Positions 21,725 through 33,282 of a stretch of DNA of 64,000 nucleotides are shown here, one piece after another. The notes under the pieces are model-generated. The model was not told the DNA's origin. It was given only the letters and a program-made list of their open reading frames with translations, and searched no databases. The translations under genes and the position numbers were made by a program. Position 1 is the stretch's first letter; every line of letters starts with the position of its first letter. This DNA comes from Megascapheus bottae (taxonomy: Eukaryota; Chordata; Mammalia; Rodentia; Geomyidae). The DNA lies in the NCBI GenBank assembly GCA_024803745.1, contig JANJXV010000013.1, positions 35,796,501 through 35,860,500 on the forward strand, given 5' to 3'.

Positions 21725-22017
21725 ATTTTATTTATTTATTGTTGGTCATGGGACTTGAACTCTGGTCCTGGGTGTTATCCCTGAGCTCTTCAGCTCAAGG
21801 CTACTGCCCTATGTCTTGTGCTGGGCATTGTCCCTGAGCTCTTCAGCTCAAGGATACCATCCTACCCCTTGAGCCACAGCACCACATCTGGTTTTCTGGT
21901 GGTTAATTGGAGATGAGTCTCATGGACTTTTTAGTGCCTGGGCTGGCTTTGAACTGTGATCCTCAGATCTCAGCCTCCTGAGTAGCTAGGTTTACAGGTG
22001 TGAGCCGCCACCCCTAG
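21725..22017 (-). mobile_element. B1-Geo SINE with duplicated Geo segment
   Basis: The Geo tail contains two tandem copies of the 'gggY-gttatccctgagctcttcagctcaagg' type segment, at about 21762-21815 and 21819-21875, before the linker and the B1-like head (gagtagctaggtttacaggt). Confidence 0.88.
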
Positions 22018-22160
22018 ATTTTTTTTTTTTTGCTATTTATTGGAGATGAGAGTCTAATGGACTTTCTTGCCTAGGCTGGCTTCAAACAATGATTGATCAT
22101 TAATTCTCAGCCTCCTGAATTGCTAGGATTATAGGCTTGATCCACTGATGCCCAGCTAGC
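22018..22160 (-). mobile_element. B1-like head only, tail-less SINE
   Basis: A T run at 22020-22031, then linker and B1-like head (cctcctgaattgctaggatt) with no Geo tail. Either it is a truncated element or the upstream SINE removed the tail. Confidence 0.7.
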
Positions 22161-22305
22161 ATGCATTTTTTATTGGGTATATGGTGTTAAGGAAAGAGCC
22201 ATGTAAATCAAGAACAAAATAAAATAAACAAATACAAAATCCATATTGGTTTTATTATTCTACTGCATCTTGAAGCTAATTTTTGAAAAATTTTAGTCCT
22301 TATTT

Positions 22306-22707
22306 CTTTTTTTTCCATATATTTTTTATTGTAATTAATAGAAGGGTTACATTATATTCACCAGATAGAAGGTGCATTTCTTCACAAACATTGATACCCT
22401 TTCTCATGTCTTGGTCCCCATTTCCCTCCCCCCACATCTTGTTTTTCCCCCTTCCCTATCCTATTTCAAATAACCAAATGTGCATATATCCAATATATCA
22501 GATAACAAGGTGAAATACTGTAGCAATATGAGATAAATAAGGGACAGCAAAAGAGATGAGAGATACCATAGTACATTAAGGACAACAATCACTCATTATA
22601 TGGCTGTTGTTTCTATATTCTGGAGGTCCTTTCATTTAACATCATACTATATGGCCTTATGCATCTAGGTTTTATTCTATTTTAATCTCTGCTAGGATAG
22701 CCCAAAT
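22306..22707 (-). mobile_element. Young L1, 5'-truncated 3' end
   Basis: Minus-strand 3' UTR: the terminal 'ttattgtaattaatagaagg' and 'cagatagaaggtgcatttct' match the copies at 27788, 37047 and 38016. Homology stops near 22707, inside the distal 3' UTR, so no ORF2 is present. Confidence 0.9.
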
Positions 22708-23654
22708 TTTCTTTCTTTTGAGTATTGCCTCTGCCCATTCTGGATTTGTTTTTCTTTTGGTAATCTTATCTAGATTAAAACTCACTCTACCTTTTATATC
22801 ATATAATTCCTTATTACTTCTTTTATATGGTTTACTTTAGTCTCTGTGTTGCTGTCTAGGTAATGTCTTTAGGTATCTTAGGTGTCATATATCCTAATTT
22901 TTTGTACATTGACTATACTGCTCATCTGTTTTTATTTTTCATATTACATTTTATGTTAGATATTCTATTTGGCTCTTTTTGAAATTGTTTACTTGTCTTT
23001 CCCATCATATCTCTAATCTATTATTTCTTTATATATCTTAAGCTAATTGTTTGTTTTATATTCTATATGGGTTTTCTGAAGACTTCCATTTATTGTGATC
23101 TGTTTACTCTCAGTTTTAGTGAGTTTTGATGGTAAACTCACCCCTTGAAACTTTATCAGTGGGAATTGCGAGGGCCCTGGGATTAGAGTGACTTTGTCCA
23201 GAAAGAATGGATTCACCGTGTTTCAGCTTTGACACAAGGCCAATCCAGATGCCTTTCACATTTTCAGGTCATGTGTTGTTACTGTTTTCCACTCTCCTGC
23301 TGGTAGTGTGGACTCTACCTCAAACCAGCATGAATGGAGCTTTTGGATAGAGATTCTTACATGAGACTTTTCCAAAGTGCACAATTATTTTTAAGGCCCC
23401 AAACAGATTTTAACCCACTAGTAGCCAGAAAGTTCATTAGTACCATGAGCCCCTTGGGCACTCTAAGAAGCTCTTGGATCTTTTTTAGAATGATAAGTTT
23501 GGTTCTTAAAACAATAATTTACAAAATTGTAAAGGAAACCAAATACACTGAAAATACAACTTTATTTACAGACCCAGAAGAGATGAGATATCCAGATTAT
23601 TAGCCTATGTGATGCATTTACATTATCTACTTTTTGTTGAAAAGGCAAAAATTT

Positions 23655-23655
<1 letters not shown>
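22708..23655. other. Non-genic AT-rich stretch
   Basis: Nothing recognised. The frame at 23334-23603 has no domain. Confidence 0.5.
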
Positions 23656-23685
<30 letters not shown>

Positions 23686-23766
23686 CCCCCCCTCTCCCTC
23701 CCTCCTTCCCCATCCTCTCTCTCTCTTTCTCTCTCTCTTCCTTCCCTCTTCTTCCCCCTACCCCTC
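23656..23766 (+). repeat. CT-rich microsatellite
   Basis: Interrupted (CT)n with CCC and TTCC units, abutting the tail of the minus-strand SINE at 23772. Confidence 0.92.
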
Positions 23767-23771
23767 CTCTT

Positions 23772-23991
23772 TGGGCTTGTACTGGGGCCTGAAATTAGAG
23801 CCTTACAGTCTTGCTTGGATTCTTCTGTCAAGGCCAATGTTCTACCATTTGAACCACATCTCTACTTTTGGATTTTTGCTGGATAATTGTAAATAAAGAA
23901 TACCATGGAATTTGCTCCCAGGGCTGACTTCAAACCTTGATCCCCAGATCTCAGTTTAGGATTACAGGCATCAGCCATTAGAGCCTGGCTA
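23772..23991 (-). mobile_element. B1-Geo SINE, diverged
   Basis: Minus strand: Geo remnant 'aaggccaatgttctaccatt', linker 'gctggataattgtaaataaa', B1-like head 'cagtttaggattacaggcat'. Confidence 0.75.
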
Positions 23992-24757
23992 CTTTTTCAG
24001 TTTCTTAAAATAGGAAATGGCACCAACTCCTAGAGAAATTGTAAGTCTGAAGTCCTCTCACATATAGTGGAGTAAAGCTCCTCCTGAATTTCCTGAGCTT
24101 TAAATTTTGGGCCCAAAGGGTTTTCAGTAAAATAAAAAAAAATTAGGTAAGATCAGTTTATTACCCTTATACATTAAAGATGATCTCAGAGGGCAGAAAA
24201 AAGAGGGGGGGAAAGGGAAAAGAAATGAAATCAATTTATCTTGGAAAGCAGTGATTTAATTATTAACTGCCAGAATAGAAAGAAGTACTGCTTATTCATT
24301 GTTGTTTTCAGTAGCTAAGAAAACATTGAACTGCTTCAGGTCATCACAGACAATCTAACTGAATATCTGTGGAGATGGGTTCATTGTTTTATATTCATAT
24401 AATAAAACTCTACAGTTATTTTAAAAGTCTTTAAAGAAAGTATTTATTGTTACTGTAAAGGTGATATACAGAGAAGTTATGGTTATATAAGTCAGATACA
24501 GTGTCACCTTCCCCTCAGTAAATCTAGTCTTATGGGATGAGTTCTAAGATGTGTTGTCATGTGGAAAAGAAGGGTATTGCTCAGTGCCAGCTGTGTTCTC
24601 ACTTGTAAAAACCCTCCTGCTCAAATGTATGTGTATTTCTGGAAGGAGATACTGGTAATTGGTAGCAGTCATTATTTCTGGGGAGAGAATGTGTATATTC
24701 ATATTGTTGGAATGTTTTTCCATGTGCCTGTACTAATGTTCTATTGGATTCATTAAC
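23992..24757. other. Non-genic stretch
   Basis: Contains a short antisense L1 3' end listed separately. Otherwise no gene or repeat recognised. Confidence 0.5.
24425..24510 (-). mobile_element. Older L1 3'-end fragment
   Basis: The text 'ttattgttactgtaaaggtg ... gtcagatacagtgtcacctt' matches the 3' termini at 41396 and 59807 of an L1 subfamily distinct from the young one at 22306. Confidence 0.65.
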
Positions 24758-24770
24758 AAGGAAACTGTCA

Positions 24771-25013
24771 AGGCAGGCACTGGTAGCTCATGCCGGCAAT
24801 CCTAGCTTCTCAGGAGGCTGAGATCTGAGGACTGCTGTGAGAAGCCAGCCCGGGCAGAAAAGTCCTTGTAAGATTCTTATTTCCAGCAACCTACTCAAAA
24901 AAGCCAAAGAGGTGTTGTGGCTCAAGTGGTAGAGTGCTAGCCTTGAGCACAAAGAGGCTCAGAGACAGTGCCCAAGTCCTGAGTTTAATACCCAGGACTA
25001 GAAAAAAAAAATA
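24771..25013 (+). mobile_element. B1-Geo SINE
   Basis: Plus strand, full length: head 'ggcaggcactggtagctcat', 'caatcctagcttctcaggag', Geo tail and A tail. A 12-bp target duplication with one mismatch is seen: aaggaaactgtc at 24758-24769 and aaggaaacggtc at 25014-25025. Confidence 0.9.
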
Positions 25014-25184
25014 AAGGAAACGGTCCTTACTTTTAGCAGCTAATGATATGGAAGGGAAATGAAAACAAAAGAATATGAATTAATTAAGCCCATCAAGTCA
25101 CATCATTCTCTTAGACCCTGCTCTAGGTAATATGAGGAAATGGTCAACAATTAGACCTTGCTTCATAGAAACAACTGACTTTAA

Positions 25185-25515
25185 ATTATTTCTTTTTTCT
25201 TTCTCTCCCCACTCCCCCTTTTGTTTATTCTCTGTTGACACTGTTTTTGATTTCTGCACACTCTGTTTTGTGTGTAAGTTAATCTGATTTGGGGAAGGGG
25301 AAGGGAATGACAGAAATGGTGGGACAAACCATGAACTAATACAACAGGGATACTCACCAGACACTGTGTTGGAAATGAACTTTACAGCTTGTGGGGAAGG
25401 GAGTCGGGAGCAGGGAAAGTGGGAGAAAATGAGGGAGGGGTAACACTGTTCAAAAAGTATATTCATTACCTTATATACTGTAGCCCCTCTGTACATCAGC
25501 TTTACAATAAAAGTT
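25185..25515 (+). mobile_element. Older L1 3' UTR
   Basis: Plus-strand 3' UTR ending 'cagctttacaataaaagttt'. Includes 'tggggaaggggaagggaatg' and 'agtcgggagcagggaaagtg', purine-rich blocks typical of L1 3' UTRs. Same subfamily as 41396-41870 and 62968-63235 read in reverse. Upstream start uncertain. Confidence 0.7.
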
Positions 25516-25629
25516 TAAACATTTTCAGGAAATGTAAAAAAGGTAGAGATGTGCAAGACATGGCTCAGCACAATTCCCATGCCCTCTGAGTATCCTCTGT
25601 CTAGTGTCTTGCTTATATTGCTTTTTGTT

Positions 25630-25816
25630 TGTTTGATTGTTTTTGCCAATCCTGGGGCTTGAACTCTGGGCCTGGGCACAGTCCCTAAGCTTCTGAACTT
25701 AAAGCTAGTGCTCTACCACTTGAGCCACAGCTCTGCTTCTGTCATTGTTTTTGTAATTCATTGGAAAGTCTCATGGTCTTTTCTGCCTAGGCTGGCTTGG
25801 AACCATGATTCTCAGG
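25630..25816 (-). mobile_element. B1-Geo SINE, truncated head
   Basis: Minus strand: Geo 'ttgaactctgggcctgggca', 'gctagtgctctaccacttga', linker, then only the start of the B1-like part (gaaccatgattctcagga). Confidence 0.8.
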
Positions 25817-26632
25817 AGACATTGTTTTATCCTGCCAGGAGCAGATGCAGGGAACACAGAACAGAGCAGCAGGACTGGAGTCTTCCCGCCATGGAGCAGG
25901 CGGCATAGCCAGACCCCATGACTTGGAAGTTGGCTGAAGGTCAGTGGGAAGGGCCATGACGATGAAGGAAGTATTGGGCCTGATGAGGACACCACTCCTT
26001 GACTTCCTTTCTTTGTCCCCAAGCTCCTGTTGTGAGGGTGGCTTCAGAGAGGAGGAGAGGGAGCCAGCGGAACAGTGGGGGCAGGAGGTGGAGAGAATAA
26101 GAGAGAAGCTGGGTAACAACCGTTTAGTGAAATTTCACGGTGCCTTTCAAGAAGGAAATCAAATTTATATTTAGGATTTGATTTTCATCCAGAAGAAACA
26201 GACAAGCTGCTTCATGTCAAGACTGTAAGAAAGAATGTGTGTCAGTTATTGAGAAGATATGTAATCAAGTGTGAAAGGAAGAACTGGTCATGCTCATTCA
26301 TTCATTTACATTTACTGTTAAGAAAGTCTGTCTCATGAGAAGGGAAGAGAACCCTGTCACCCCCAAAATAATTTTACACAATGGTTAAGAATGATAACTG
26401 GAATGCCTGGGCTCAGAGCCCCTGGCTCTCTTTCTTTCTACTTGTGTAGTCATAAGCAGTCTGAGGATATAGTGCAAATAGCAAAGCGGTTGCCTAGTAA
26501 ATATGAGACATGAATTCACATCCCAGGATAGTACTCCCTAGAAACCCCTACTTTTCTTCCTTTTGATTATCTCATGTATTTTGTCAGTAATTACAAGCTG
26601 AATAGTATATATGCTCATGCCTCTATCTATCC
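25817..26632. other. Non-genic stretch
   Basis: GC-richer than its surroundings at 25820-26100 with overlapping frames on both strands (25771-26174). None carries a recognisable domain or a codon-biased continuation. Confidence 0.45.
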
Positions 26633-26705
26633 ATGTCACCATCCATCCATCCATCCATTCATCCATTCATCCATCCATCCATTCATCCATCCACCCACCC
26701 ACCTA
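26633..26705 (+). repeat. (CCAT)n microsatellite
   Basis: CATC/CATT/CACC tetranucleotide units over about 70 bp. The Ser/Ile/His-rich frame there is a repeat artefact. Confidence 0.95.
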
Positions 26706-26859
26706 TCAATGTGTCCATCCACTCATCCACTTATTCACACACACACAATTTTAGTGTCTTTGCTTTACTTTTCATTCATAGCACTAACCACTAGTTGATA
26801 CTGACTATTCTGTGCACGCGCCCGTGTATGTGTGTGTATGTGTGTGTCTGCTTGCATGC

Positions 26860-27093
26860 ACAGTCCTGGGTTTGAACTCAGGGACTGGACACTGTTCCTA
26901 AGCTTCTTTTGCTTAAGTTAAGCTAGTGTTCTACCACTTGAACCACAGCTCTACTTCTGGCTTTCCTTTTTAAGTTTACTGCAGATAAAAGTCTCACCAA
27001 CTCTCTGGCCCAGTTTGGCTTCAAACTTCAATCCTCATATCTAAGCCTCCTCAGTAAGTCGGATCATAGGCATGAGCCCCTGGAACCCAGCTG
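26860..27093 (-). mobile_element. B1-Geo SINE, diverged
   Basis: Preceded by a short (TG)n. Geo 'gggtttgaactcagggactg', linker, and B1-like head with 'cctcagtaagtcggatcata'. Confidence 0.78.
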
Positions 27094-27129
27094 CATTTTA
27101 TTTGTATTGCTTATGTCTTTTGTTAGAAT

Positions 27130-27245
27130 ATACTCAGGATGATAGAAACTTTGTGTTTATGTGGTTACACTCCTAGTGCCTAGAATATTGTTTGACACAT
27201 CCTTCACATATTAAGGGCTCAGTAACCATGTAATAAGTAATACAG
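27130..27245 (+). mobile_element. L2/MIR-class relic
   Basis: The text 'cctagtgcctagaatattgt ... agggctcagtaaccatg' resembles the terminal 'cctagcacagtgcctggcac...gctcaataaatg' block of old mammalian repeats. Confidence 0.4.
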
Positions 27246-27502
27246 GAGTGCTTGAGGAAGTAGGAGATGTTAGGAAACATGTGATGTGCACTGACCTTGC
27301 CAGCGGAACTAGTCAAGGAAGACATTCAAGATGGAGATCTGTGAGAAGAACTAGAGCTACGCAAGAGCATGGCCACAGTTCTAGGTGCTGCTTACCTCTC
27401 TGAGGCCCAAAAACCCAAACTACCACCTCACCAGACAATGGGAACATCTTCTAGCATCTGCTTTTATGTGATGATTTGTATGATTTAAAAAAATACATCT
27501 AA

Positions 27503-27733
27503 GCCAAGCACCAATGACTCATGCCTGTAATCCTAGCTACTCAGGAGGCTGAGCTGTGAAGCTCACAGGTCAAAGCCAGCCTGGGTAAGAAATTCCTGAG
27601 ACTCATCTTCAATTAGCCACTAGAAAACCAGAAGTTGAGCTGTGGCTCAAAGTGGGGTAGCCTTGAGCAAAAAAGCTTAGGCCCAGAGTTCAAGCCCTAT
27701 GACTAACAAAATAAAATAAAATAAAATAAAATA
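27503..27733 (+). mobile_element. B1-Geo SINE
   Basis: Plus strand: 'catgcctgtaatcctagcta', 'agccactagaaaaccagaag', Geo tail shortened, and an (AAAAT)n tail at 27706-27733. Confidence 0.88.
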
Positions 27734-27787
27734 CTAATTTAAAAAAATTGCACCCAAGGAAGATTTCTTCAGAAATATTAACTGAAA

Positions 27788-27900
27788 CCAAGACATGAGA
27801 AAGGGTATCAATGTATGTGAAGTAATGCACCTTCCATCTGGCAGATGTAATGTAACCCTTCTATTAATTACAATAAAATTATATGAGAATGATTAAAAAA
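27788..27900 (+). mobile_element. Extremely short young L1 3' end
   Basis: Only 113 bp of L1 3' terminus (gagaaagggtatcaatgtat ... ttctattaattacaataaaa) plus tail. Flanked by a 17-bp target duplication with one mismatch: agaaatattaactgaaa at 27771-27787 and agaaacattaactgaaa at 27901-27917. Confidence 0.9.
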
Positions 27901-27917
27901 AGAAACATTAACTGAAA

Positions 27918-29914
27918 ACTCTTCAGGTTGATAAATAGTCTGTCCAGCAGCTTGTCATTGCAGACTCAAAAATTATGCACATCAGAGTTTTTAGTCTTTC
28001 CCATTATGGACCCTCGTCCTCTCCACTGTGTTTATCTTGTCCAATATGTTTGCTTGCTGCAGTGGCAAGACACTTAGTCTTCCCTGTGGAGTTGATGTGA
28101 GATGTGGTTTGGGGCATCTCTTTTGATTTGACAGTTTAAAAAAAAATGTCAGATTGGTACTAAACAGAGCCATGGTTTGGGAGTAGAAGAGGTTGCAGGT
28201 CTGTGATGAAGATACTTTGAATCAGATGACATTTTTACTGCTATTCTCTAGGGCCTGCTTGAGATCTTCCTAGCTTATTATTTTCCTAGTGTGAAAGGCT
28301 GTTTGGAGACACGCAAAGGCTTTCCCGTGACTTCCTGCGTGTCCCTTTTCTGTGAACTTCAGGATGCAGTGAATAGCTCAGAGGTTAGATAAAACCTTCA
28401 CAGACTCTCAAGTATCACATTCATGAAACTCTTCCTCTGTGGCAAGCAAGTTCAAGTAATCTGAAATTATACATGCAATCTTTGAAAACCATTTCAGAGG
28501 AAGTAACTTGGCCCCACAAATTTTCACCAGTTGTCAATAACTCACAGGAGTTTTTCTGACTTAATCCATCTTTGCTCATTTGGTAATGCCTTGTTTCCCA
28601 TGAAAGAATAAAGCTTCAGAGTTTACAGAGACAATGAAGTTTTGGTTTTGTTGGGAAAAAAATGGGACTTCAATTTTGATCCTAAATCAGAATAACAAAT
28701 TAAGAGGGATTGCCTTTGGGTGGCAGGACTATGAGTATTCTTCTTCTTCCTTCTACTTCTCATGTTATTATTTTACAGTGGAAAGGTTGCCAAGAAACTT
28801 TCTTGGGAATTTTGCTTTCAGTGTTTGGACTGTATGGGCTCTGTAGAAATTGCAGAATGCATCCTGATCTCTCATTCCTTTTTTCTTCTTTGGAATTTAA
28901 ATGTCAGCAATGGTAGATTGAGTGACAGACTGTTAGAGCAGAGGAGGAATCTCACTTATTAAGCAGAACTTTTCTGGAGAAGGTTAACAGGGCAGAGGCA
29001 GAGCTAAGTAAATGAGACTACTGAGATAACTCAGGATGGGTGAGGTGCTAAGGAGCTGACATTTACTTCCTTTCCATCCTTCTCTTCCAGTGCTAGCAAA
29101 GAAGTCCAGAAACAACCTTTATTCTCACTCTTGTACCTCTCTATTGTTGGCAGTGGTGAGGCTAATCCAGTCTGTTTTATTCTGGCACACATCTGCCAGG
29201 CCTTTTGGCTGGTGCCTTTGAAGTTTCATCCTCTGACCTCTCACCCAAAGCACAAACATCAGGTGGTTTGTGGGACTATATCTGTGCTTGGATCAAGCTA
29301 GCCAGGTGACTACAGGACATATCAGATGAAATCCTAGATGTGGAATAAAAAGAAAGCATGCAACAGCTTTGAGAAAAGTGAGACAGGGTTGAAGACACAT
29401 GTGTGAGAAGCTCCCTAGCTCACCACCTCCAGACCCTGATGTCTTTGGAAAGCATATGCAGGTAGTTGTGAATGGAAGCAGCCTTCAGCCATCCCAGCAG
29501 CCATACATCACGGGGTGTCTTGAGCAAGTAGTTATATGCAAAGCTGCTTCAGTGGCTTGATGGTGATGTGTCTTAGTGATGTGCTTGCAGCCGCTTTTTC
29601 TGAGATGAAGGTTTCAAGTTTCTCAATGAATTTGGTAAACTGAGACCTGAACACCTTGTTAAGTTATAACTTCAATTGCCTTGAAGATAAAGCCCAATAG
29701 GAGAACATTTCCTGATTTACAAGTACTTGGGGTAAAAAGGGGCAAGGATGGGCATTTGAACCACATTCAAACAATAAAGATATCTTAGAAAACCCTCTGG
29801 AGAGCTCTGTAAAGACACAGAAAATGGTGTTTTGCTCTATTTTGATGCTGCAATCTCCAGCTCTACAGATAGCCCTACAGCACCAGGTCCTTGCTGGAAA
29901 GATCCTAACCTCCA

Positions 29915-29919
<5 letters not shown>
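27918..29919. other. SINE-free non-genic stretch, 2 kb
   Basis: No repeat recognised and no convincing exon. On the minus strand, 29560-29650 keeps a short peptide-like frame without a stop, too short to assign. Possibly a degraded pseudogene piece, or chance. Confidence 0.45.
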
Positions 29920-29962
<43 letters not shown>

Positions 29963-30008
29963 GGAGAGAGAGACAGACAGAAAGGAGAGAGAAAGGAGAG
30001 AGAGAAAG

Positions 30009-30078
<70 letters not shown>
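29920..30078 (+). repeat. (TG)20 plus (GA)n compound microsatellite
   Basis: TG array at 29920-29960, GACAGA/AAGGAGAG units, then a long pure GA array to 30078. All frames across it are artefacts. Confidence 0.97.
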
Positions 30079-30079
<1 letters not shown>

Positions 30080-30447
30080 TGCCTAAGCTTTGTAGGTACA
30101 AGCTGATTGTTTTCACAAGGATTCAGGAAAACTCCAATGTCCTTAAATGCAACAGCCTCAGTTGTGATGGGCAATAATACTTTTAAGATTTCTTATCTAA
30201 TTGAGACACAGCTGTGGTGTGTCAGAATTCTGTCATGACTGCTTATTTAAATGACAAATCTGAGGGTCTCTTGGGTTAGACCTCCACTCCCCTTGTCTAG
30301 TCTCTAAATCTTCATCACTCTTTAAAACCCACATATGGCTTGAGCCCAGAGCACCCACCAGCCCAGGCACACTTAGGTTTGTAGTTCATCCCATTAAATT
30401 TGGCAGTTGTTGGTTGTTGGTTGTTACATGCATGCACGGATGCATGT

Positions 30448-30663
30448 ACAGGCTGGGACTAAGGTTTGAACTCAGGGCCTTGTAATCTTTTTCTCTCAAT
30501 GCAGGCACTCTATTATTTGAGCCACACCTCTACTTTGGACCAATTACTAGTGGATTGGAGATAAGTCTTGTAGACTTGTCTGCCTGGCTGACTTTGAACT
30601 GTGATCCTCAGATCTCAGCCTCCTGAGTTGTTAGAATTAGAGATATGAGTTGCCAGGGCCCAG
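30448..30663 (-). mobile_element. B1-Geo SINE, diverged
   Basis: Minus strand: 'aaggtttgaactcagggcct', 'tggattggagataagtcttg', 'gatctcagcctcctgagttg'. Confidence 0.82.
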
Positions 30664-31470
30664 CTTGCAGCTATCTTTATTAAGGTCTTCTGTGAGCAAT
30701 TCTTTTGAAGATTCAAAAAAGAAGACAACATGAATTTCCCTTAAGAAATCTATAACCCTAGAAGAGCAGATGTGATTCACACACAGGTGGATTTTAGAAT
30801 GGAAAACAGGTATTGCCTCAGGGAAGACATCAAAGATGCATCTAAATCCAGCTATTTCCAAGAGGACATCTCACCTGCATATAAATTTATTAGCATCATA
30901 TATGCATAAAGAAACATGTTATTTTGCTGAAGTTTCTAACACATGGCTATTTCCCTCTACAATATTTCTATATATTGCACATACTGTGGCAAAGATATCA
31001 TCATGCATAAATGTCATTAAATTCTACTCACTCTCCATTTTGAGTTAATTTGTTTTGTAGCTGAAGGGTTATTCTGATCTTGTCCAGAAGACAGTAAACC
31101 AAGTGTCTCCTTGTAATAACTCCTTAGGGTTTTTTTTTCTCTGTGAGCTGCTGTTCAGAATTTATCCCAACATAGAGAACAGAATTGCACAATCTAAAAA
31201 ACAAAATAAATGAACAACAACAAAAACCCCTCATTTAAGTGCCTTTCATCTCCTTTGGATCAATCTCCAAACAGCCACTTCCTGCTTCCCTTAGAGTCCC
31301 AGAACAATGAATTCTTATTTACTAAGTGTCTTAGGCATGTCTTGTGTATTTACCTCAAATCCCTTATAATCTCAGATGAAGAAGTTGAACTTGAACTCCA
31401 GGCCTGCATGACTGCAAAAGCATGCTCTTCCAAGTGTGCCATGCTGCACTAAATCAAAGAGCCCAATACA
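30664..31470. other. Non-genic stretch
   Basis: Nothing recognised. Frames 30637-30861, 30836-31048 and 31210-31452 show no domain. Confidence 0.5.
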
Positions 31471-31983
31471 AGGGTGTCCTTGCAGCAGATAGCATGGCTA
31501 GTGCCATGGCTGGACCAGCATTTAGGAAGTTTCTTCCTCTGTTTGACTCAGTGTTGATCAAGAGGAATATAGCTGAAACTGCCACCAAAGGAGGCATTAT
31601 GTTTCCAGAAAACTTTCAAGGAAAAGTATTGCAAACCACCGTAGGGGCCATGGGATCAGGCTCTGAAGGGAAGGGTGGAGAGATTCAGCCAGTTAGTAAG
31701 AAAGTAGGTGACAAAGTTCTCCTAGAATACAGATGCACCAGAGTAGTTCTAGATGACAGGGTTATTTCTTATTTAGGGAGGGTGAGTGAATACATCACTG
31801 AAATAGCATCATGTGTAGCTGCCTCTTTCATGTAAGTTCTGACATCTTTCATCATGTACATAATTTCCATATCTCCCATTTATAATAAACTAGTGATATC
31901 CATTGTCTCTAAAATTTAATTTCACTGTTCTGACAGAAAACATTTCTAAATAAAAGATGTCAATGAATAGAAAAAGAGTGTCC
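31471..31983 (+). pseudogene. HSPE1 (pseudogene): HSPE1 (10-kDa co-chaperonin) processed pseudogene
   Basis: An intronless copy of the mRNA for mitochondrial GroES-like Hsp10, the lid of the Hsp60 chamber. Translation from the ATG at 31506 shows the family landmarks FRKFLPLFD, KGGIM, QGKVLQ, GKGGEIQPVS, VGDKVLLEY and VVLDD in order. The Pro of the usual LPEY motif is lost by a 3-bp deletion. A 1-base deletion after VVLDD shifts the frame and a further deletion removes the C-terminus, so the last strand of the barrel is replaced by 3'-UTR-derived residues. Recognisable 3' UTR continues past the old stop (tcatcatgtacataatttcc, ataataaact) to an AATAAA-like end near 31950. The missing introns and the carried UTR show it is a retrocopy. 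A weak 9-bp flank match (agggtgtcc 31471-31479, agagtgtcc 31975-31983) may be its target duplication. Not functional. Confidence 0.93.
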
Positions 31984-33273
31984 CTTTGTTCAAAGAAAAC
32001 ACCATTAATTACCACCACAACATAACCCCAAACAAACCACAGAAAGTCTCTAAATATCCTAGGCTCTACAATCTTCTCTTGGTTCACCTAGATCTCTCAC
32101 ACTGCTAATGCCTTCATTTCCCTGCCTTTCTCCTGTCTGAGAGGTGACATGGAAAGCAGAAACAGCAGACAAAGAAGACAACCATCAGGGCTGTCCCTTG
32201 TGAAATGTCTTCCTACACTAGAAGTCCTGTGGTAATTGGCTGGTGATAGTTGGTTTTACTTCCTGCTCCGTTGTTCAGCTGACCTTCCCCCCGCATCCTT
32301 CTCAGTAGGTTTCCCTGCCTTACCCACATCAGAGCTTCCTGTTTTGCTAGGATCTGAAGACTGGGGAATATGGGTACAGATTGTAGTGTCGGTCCCAGGA
32401 GAATCTCTTCATGCATAGAAAGTCATGGACCCTTTCTACTCATGTGCAGCCCTTGTTGGTGACTAGACATGGCCTTCATGCAGAAGTTAAAAAAGAAATC
32501 TTTTTCAGCTAGACTTGAAGGATCTGCTTATTTCTTTAGGAAGTCTATGTCCTGTGAGGTTCTCATGGAGAGAGGGCACTGCACTTTCAGGCTTAAGGCT
32601 GGATCCTTGCAAATGTCACAGCGTAGATAAAGCTATCAAGAGACAGAGAATATTGAGGAATGACCAAGCAGTGACAATTTGCTATCTCATAGTGTCTGTA
32701 AGGAAAAGGGTCTCTAAATTTTTGGAGAATGTTTTAGTTTCTTGTTCTTTTCTTTCTTTTTTCCTCCTATTCTCTCTCCCCGACCCCTTACTGATGTTTG
32801 AATTCTAGGTCTTGTAGTTAATCTACCACAAAAGACATATTCCCATTGAGGGTTTTACTTTTGCTTTCTCCAAATCTTAGAATGACTTAAGAATGATTAG
32901 GACTATAAATTAATTGCTTAATAATTATTAAAGACTTGAAGGGAGCATCTAGTTAGTTGTAGGTTGACATATGAGCCTACAACAGTGTGATTCAGCTGCC
33001 TCTATAAGTTGATACACTCTTAGACACCTAGAAAAGGTGTCTAGACCCAGAGATATGATTGATCCCTTTCACTGGGAGATAAGATGCTGCTTAATTACTG
33101 AGTTCATTCCTGGAATGTCTCTTTCTGAAAGTTCTAGAATCATTCTTGTTTACTTTTCTGGGCTCGGAAAGTCAGAATTGTCAGGGGATGACTGGGATCT
33201 AATTCTCTTTCAAATCTAACTGAATGTGGTCAAGGGAATGAGCTTTCAATCTGAATTCCTAACAAATCAGATT
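31984..33273. other. Non-genic stretch, 1.3 kb
   Basis: No gene or repeat recognised. Frames near 32213-32418 overlap on both strands and look spurious. Confidence 0.5.
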
Positions 33274-33282
33274 AAAAATAGC

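Noticed and set aside
25771..26174. Overlapping 80-110-codon frames in GC-richer DNA
   Set aside because: They lie on both strands, partly in SINE sequence, without domain or splice sites.
26633..26705. CRISPR-like regular repeats
   Set aside because: Tetranucleotide slippage array with no spacers; the genome is mammalian.
29560..29650. Short antisense coding-like segment
   Set aside because: About 30 codons without a stop, not matched to any family that I know, with stops just beyond; too short to call.
29664..30177. Long frames rich in Ser/Leu or Arg/Glu on both strands
   Set aside because: All are read through the TG and GA arrays.
31506..31835. Intact HSPE1 gene
   Set aside because: No introns, frameshift, lost C-terminus and carried 3' UTR show a processed pseudogene.
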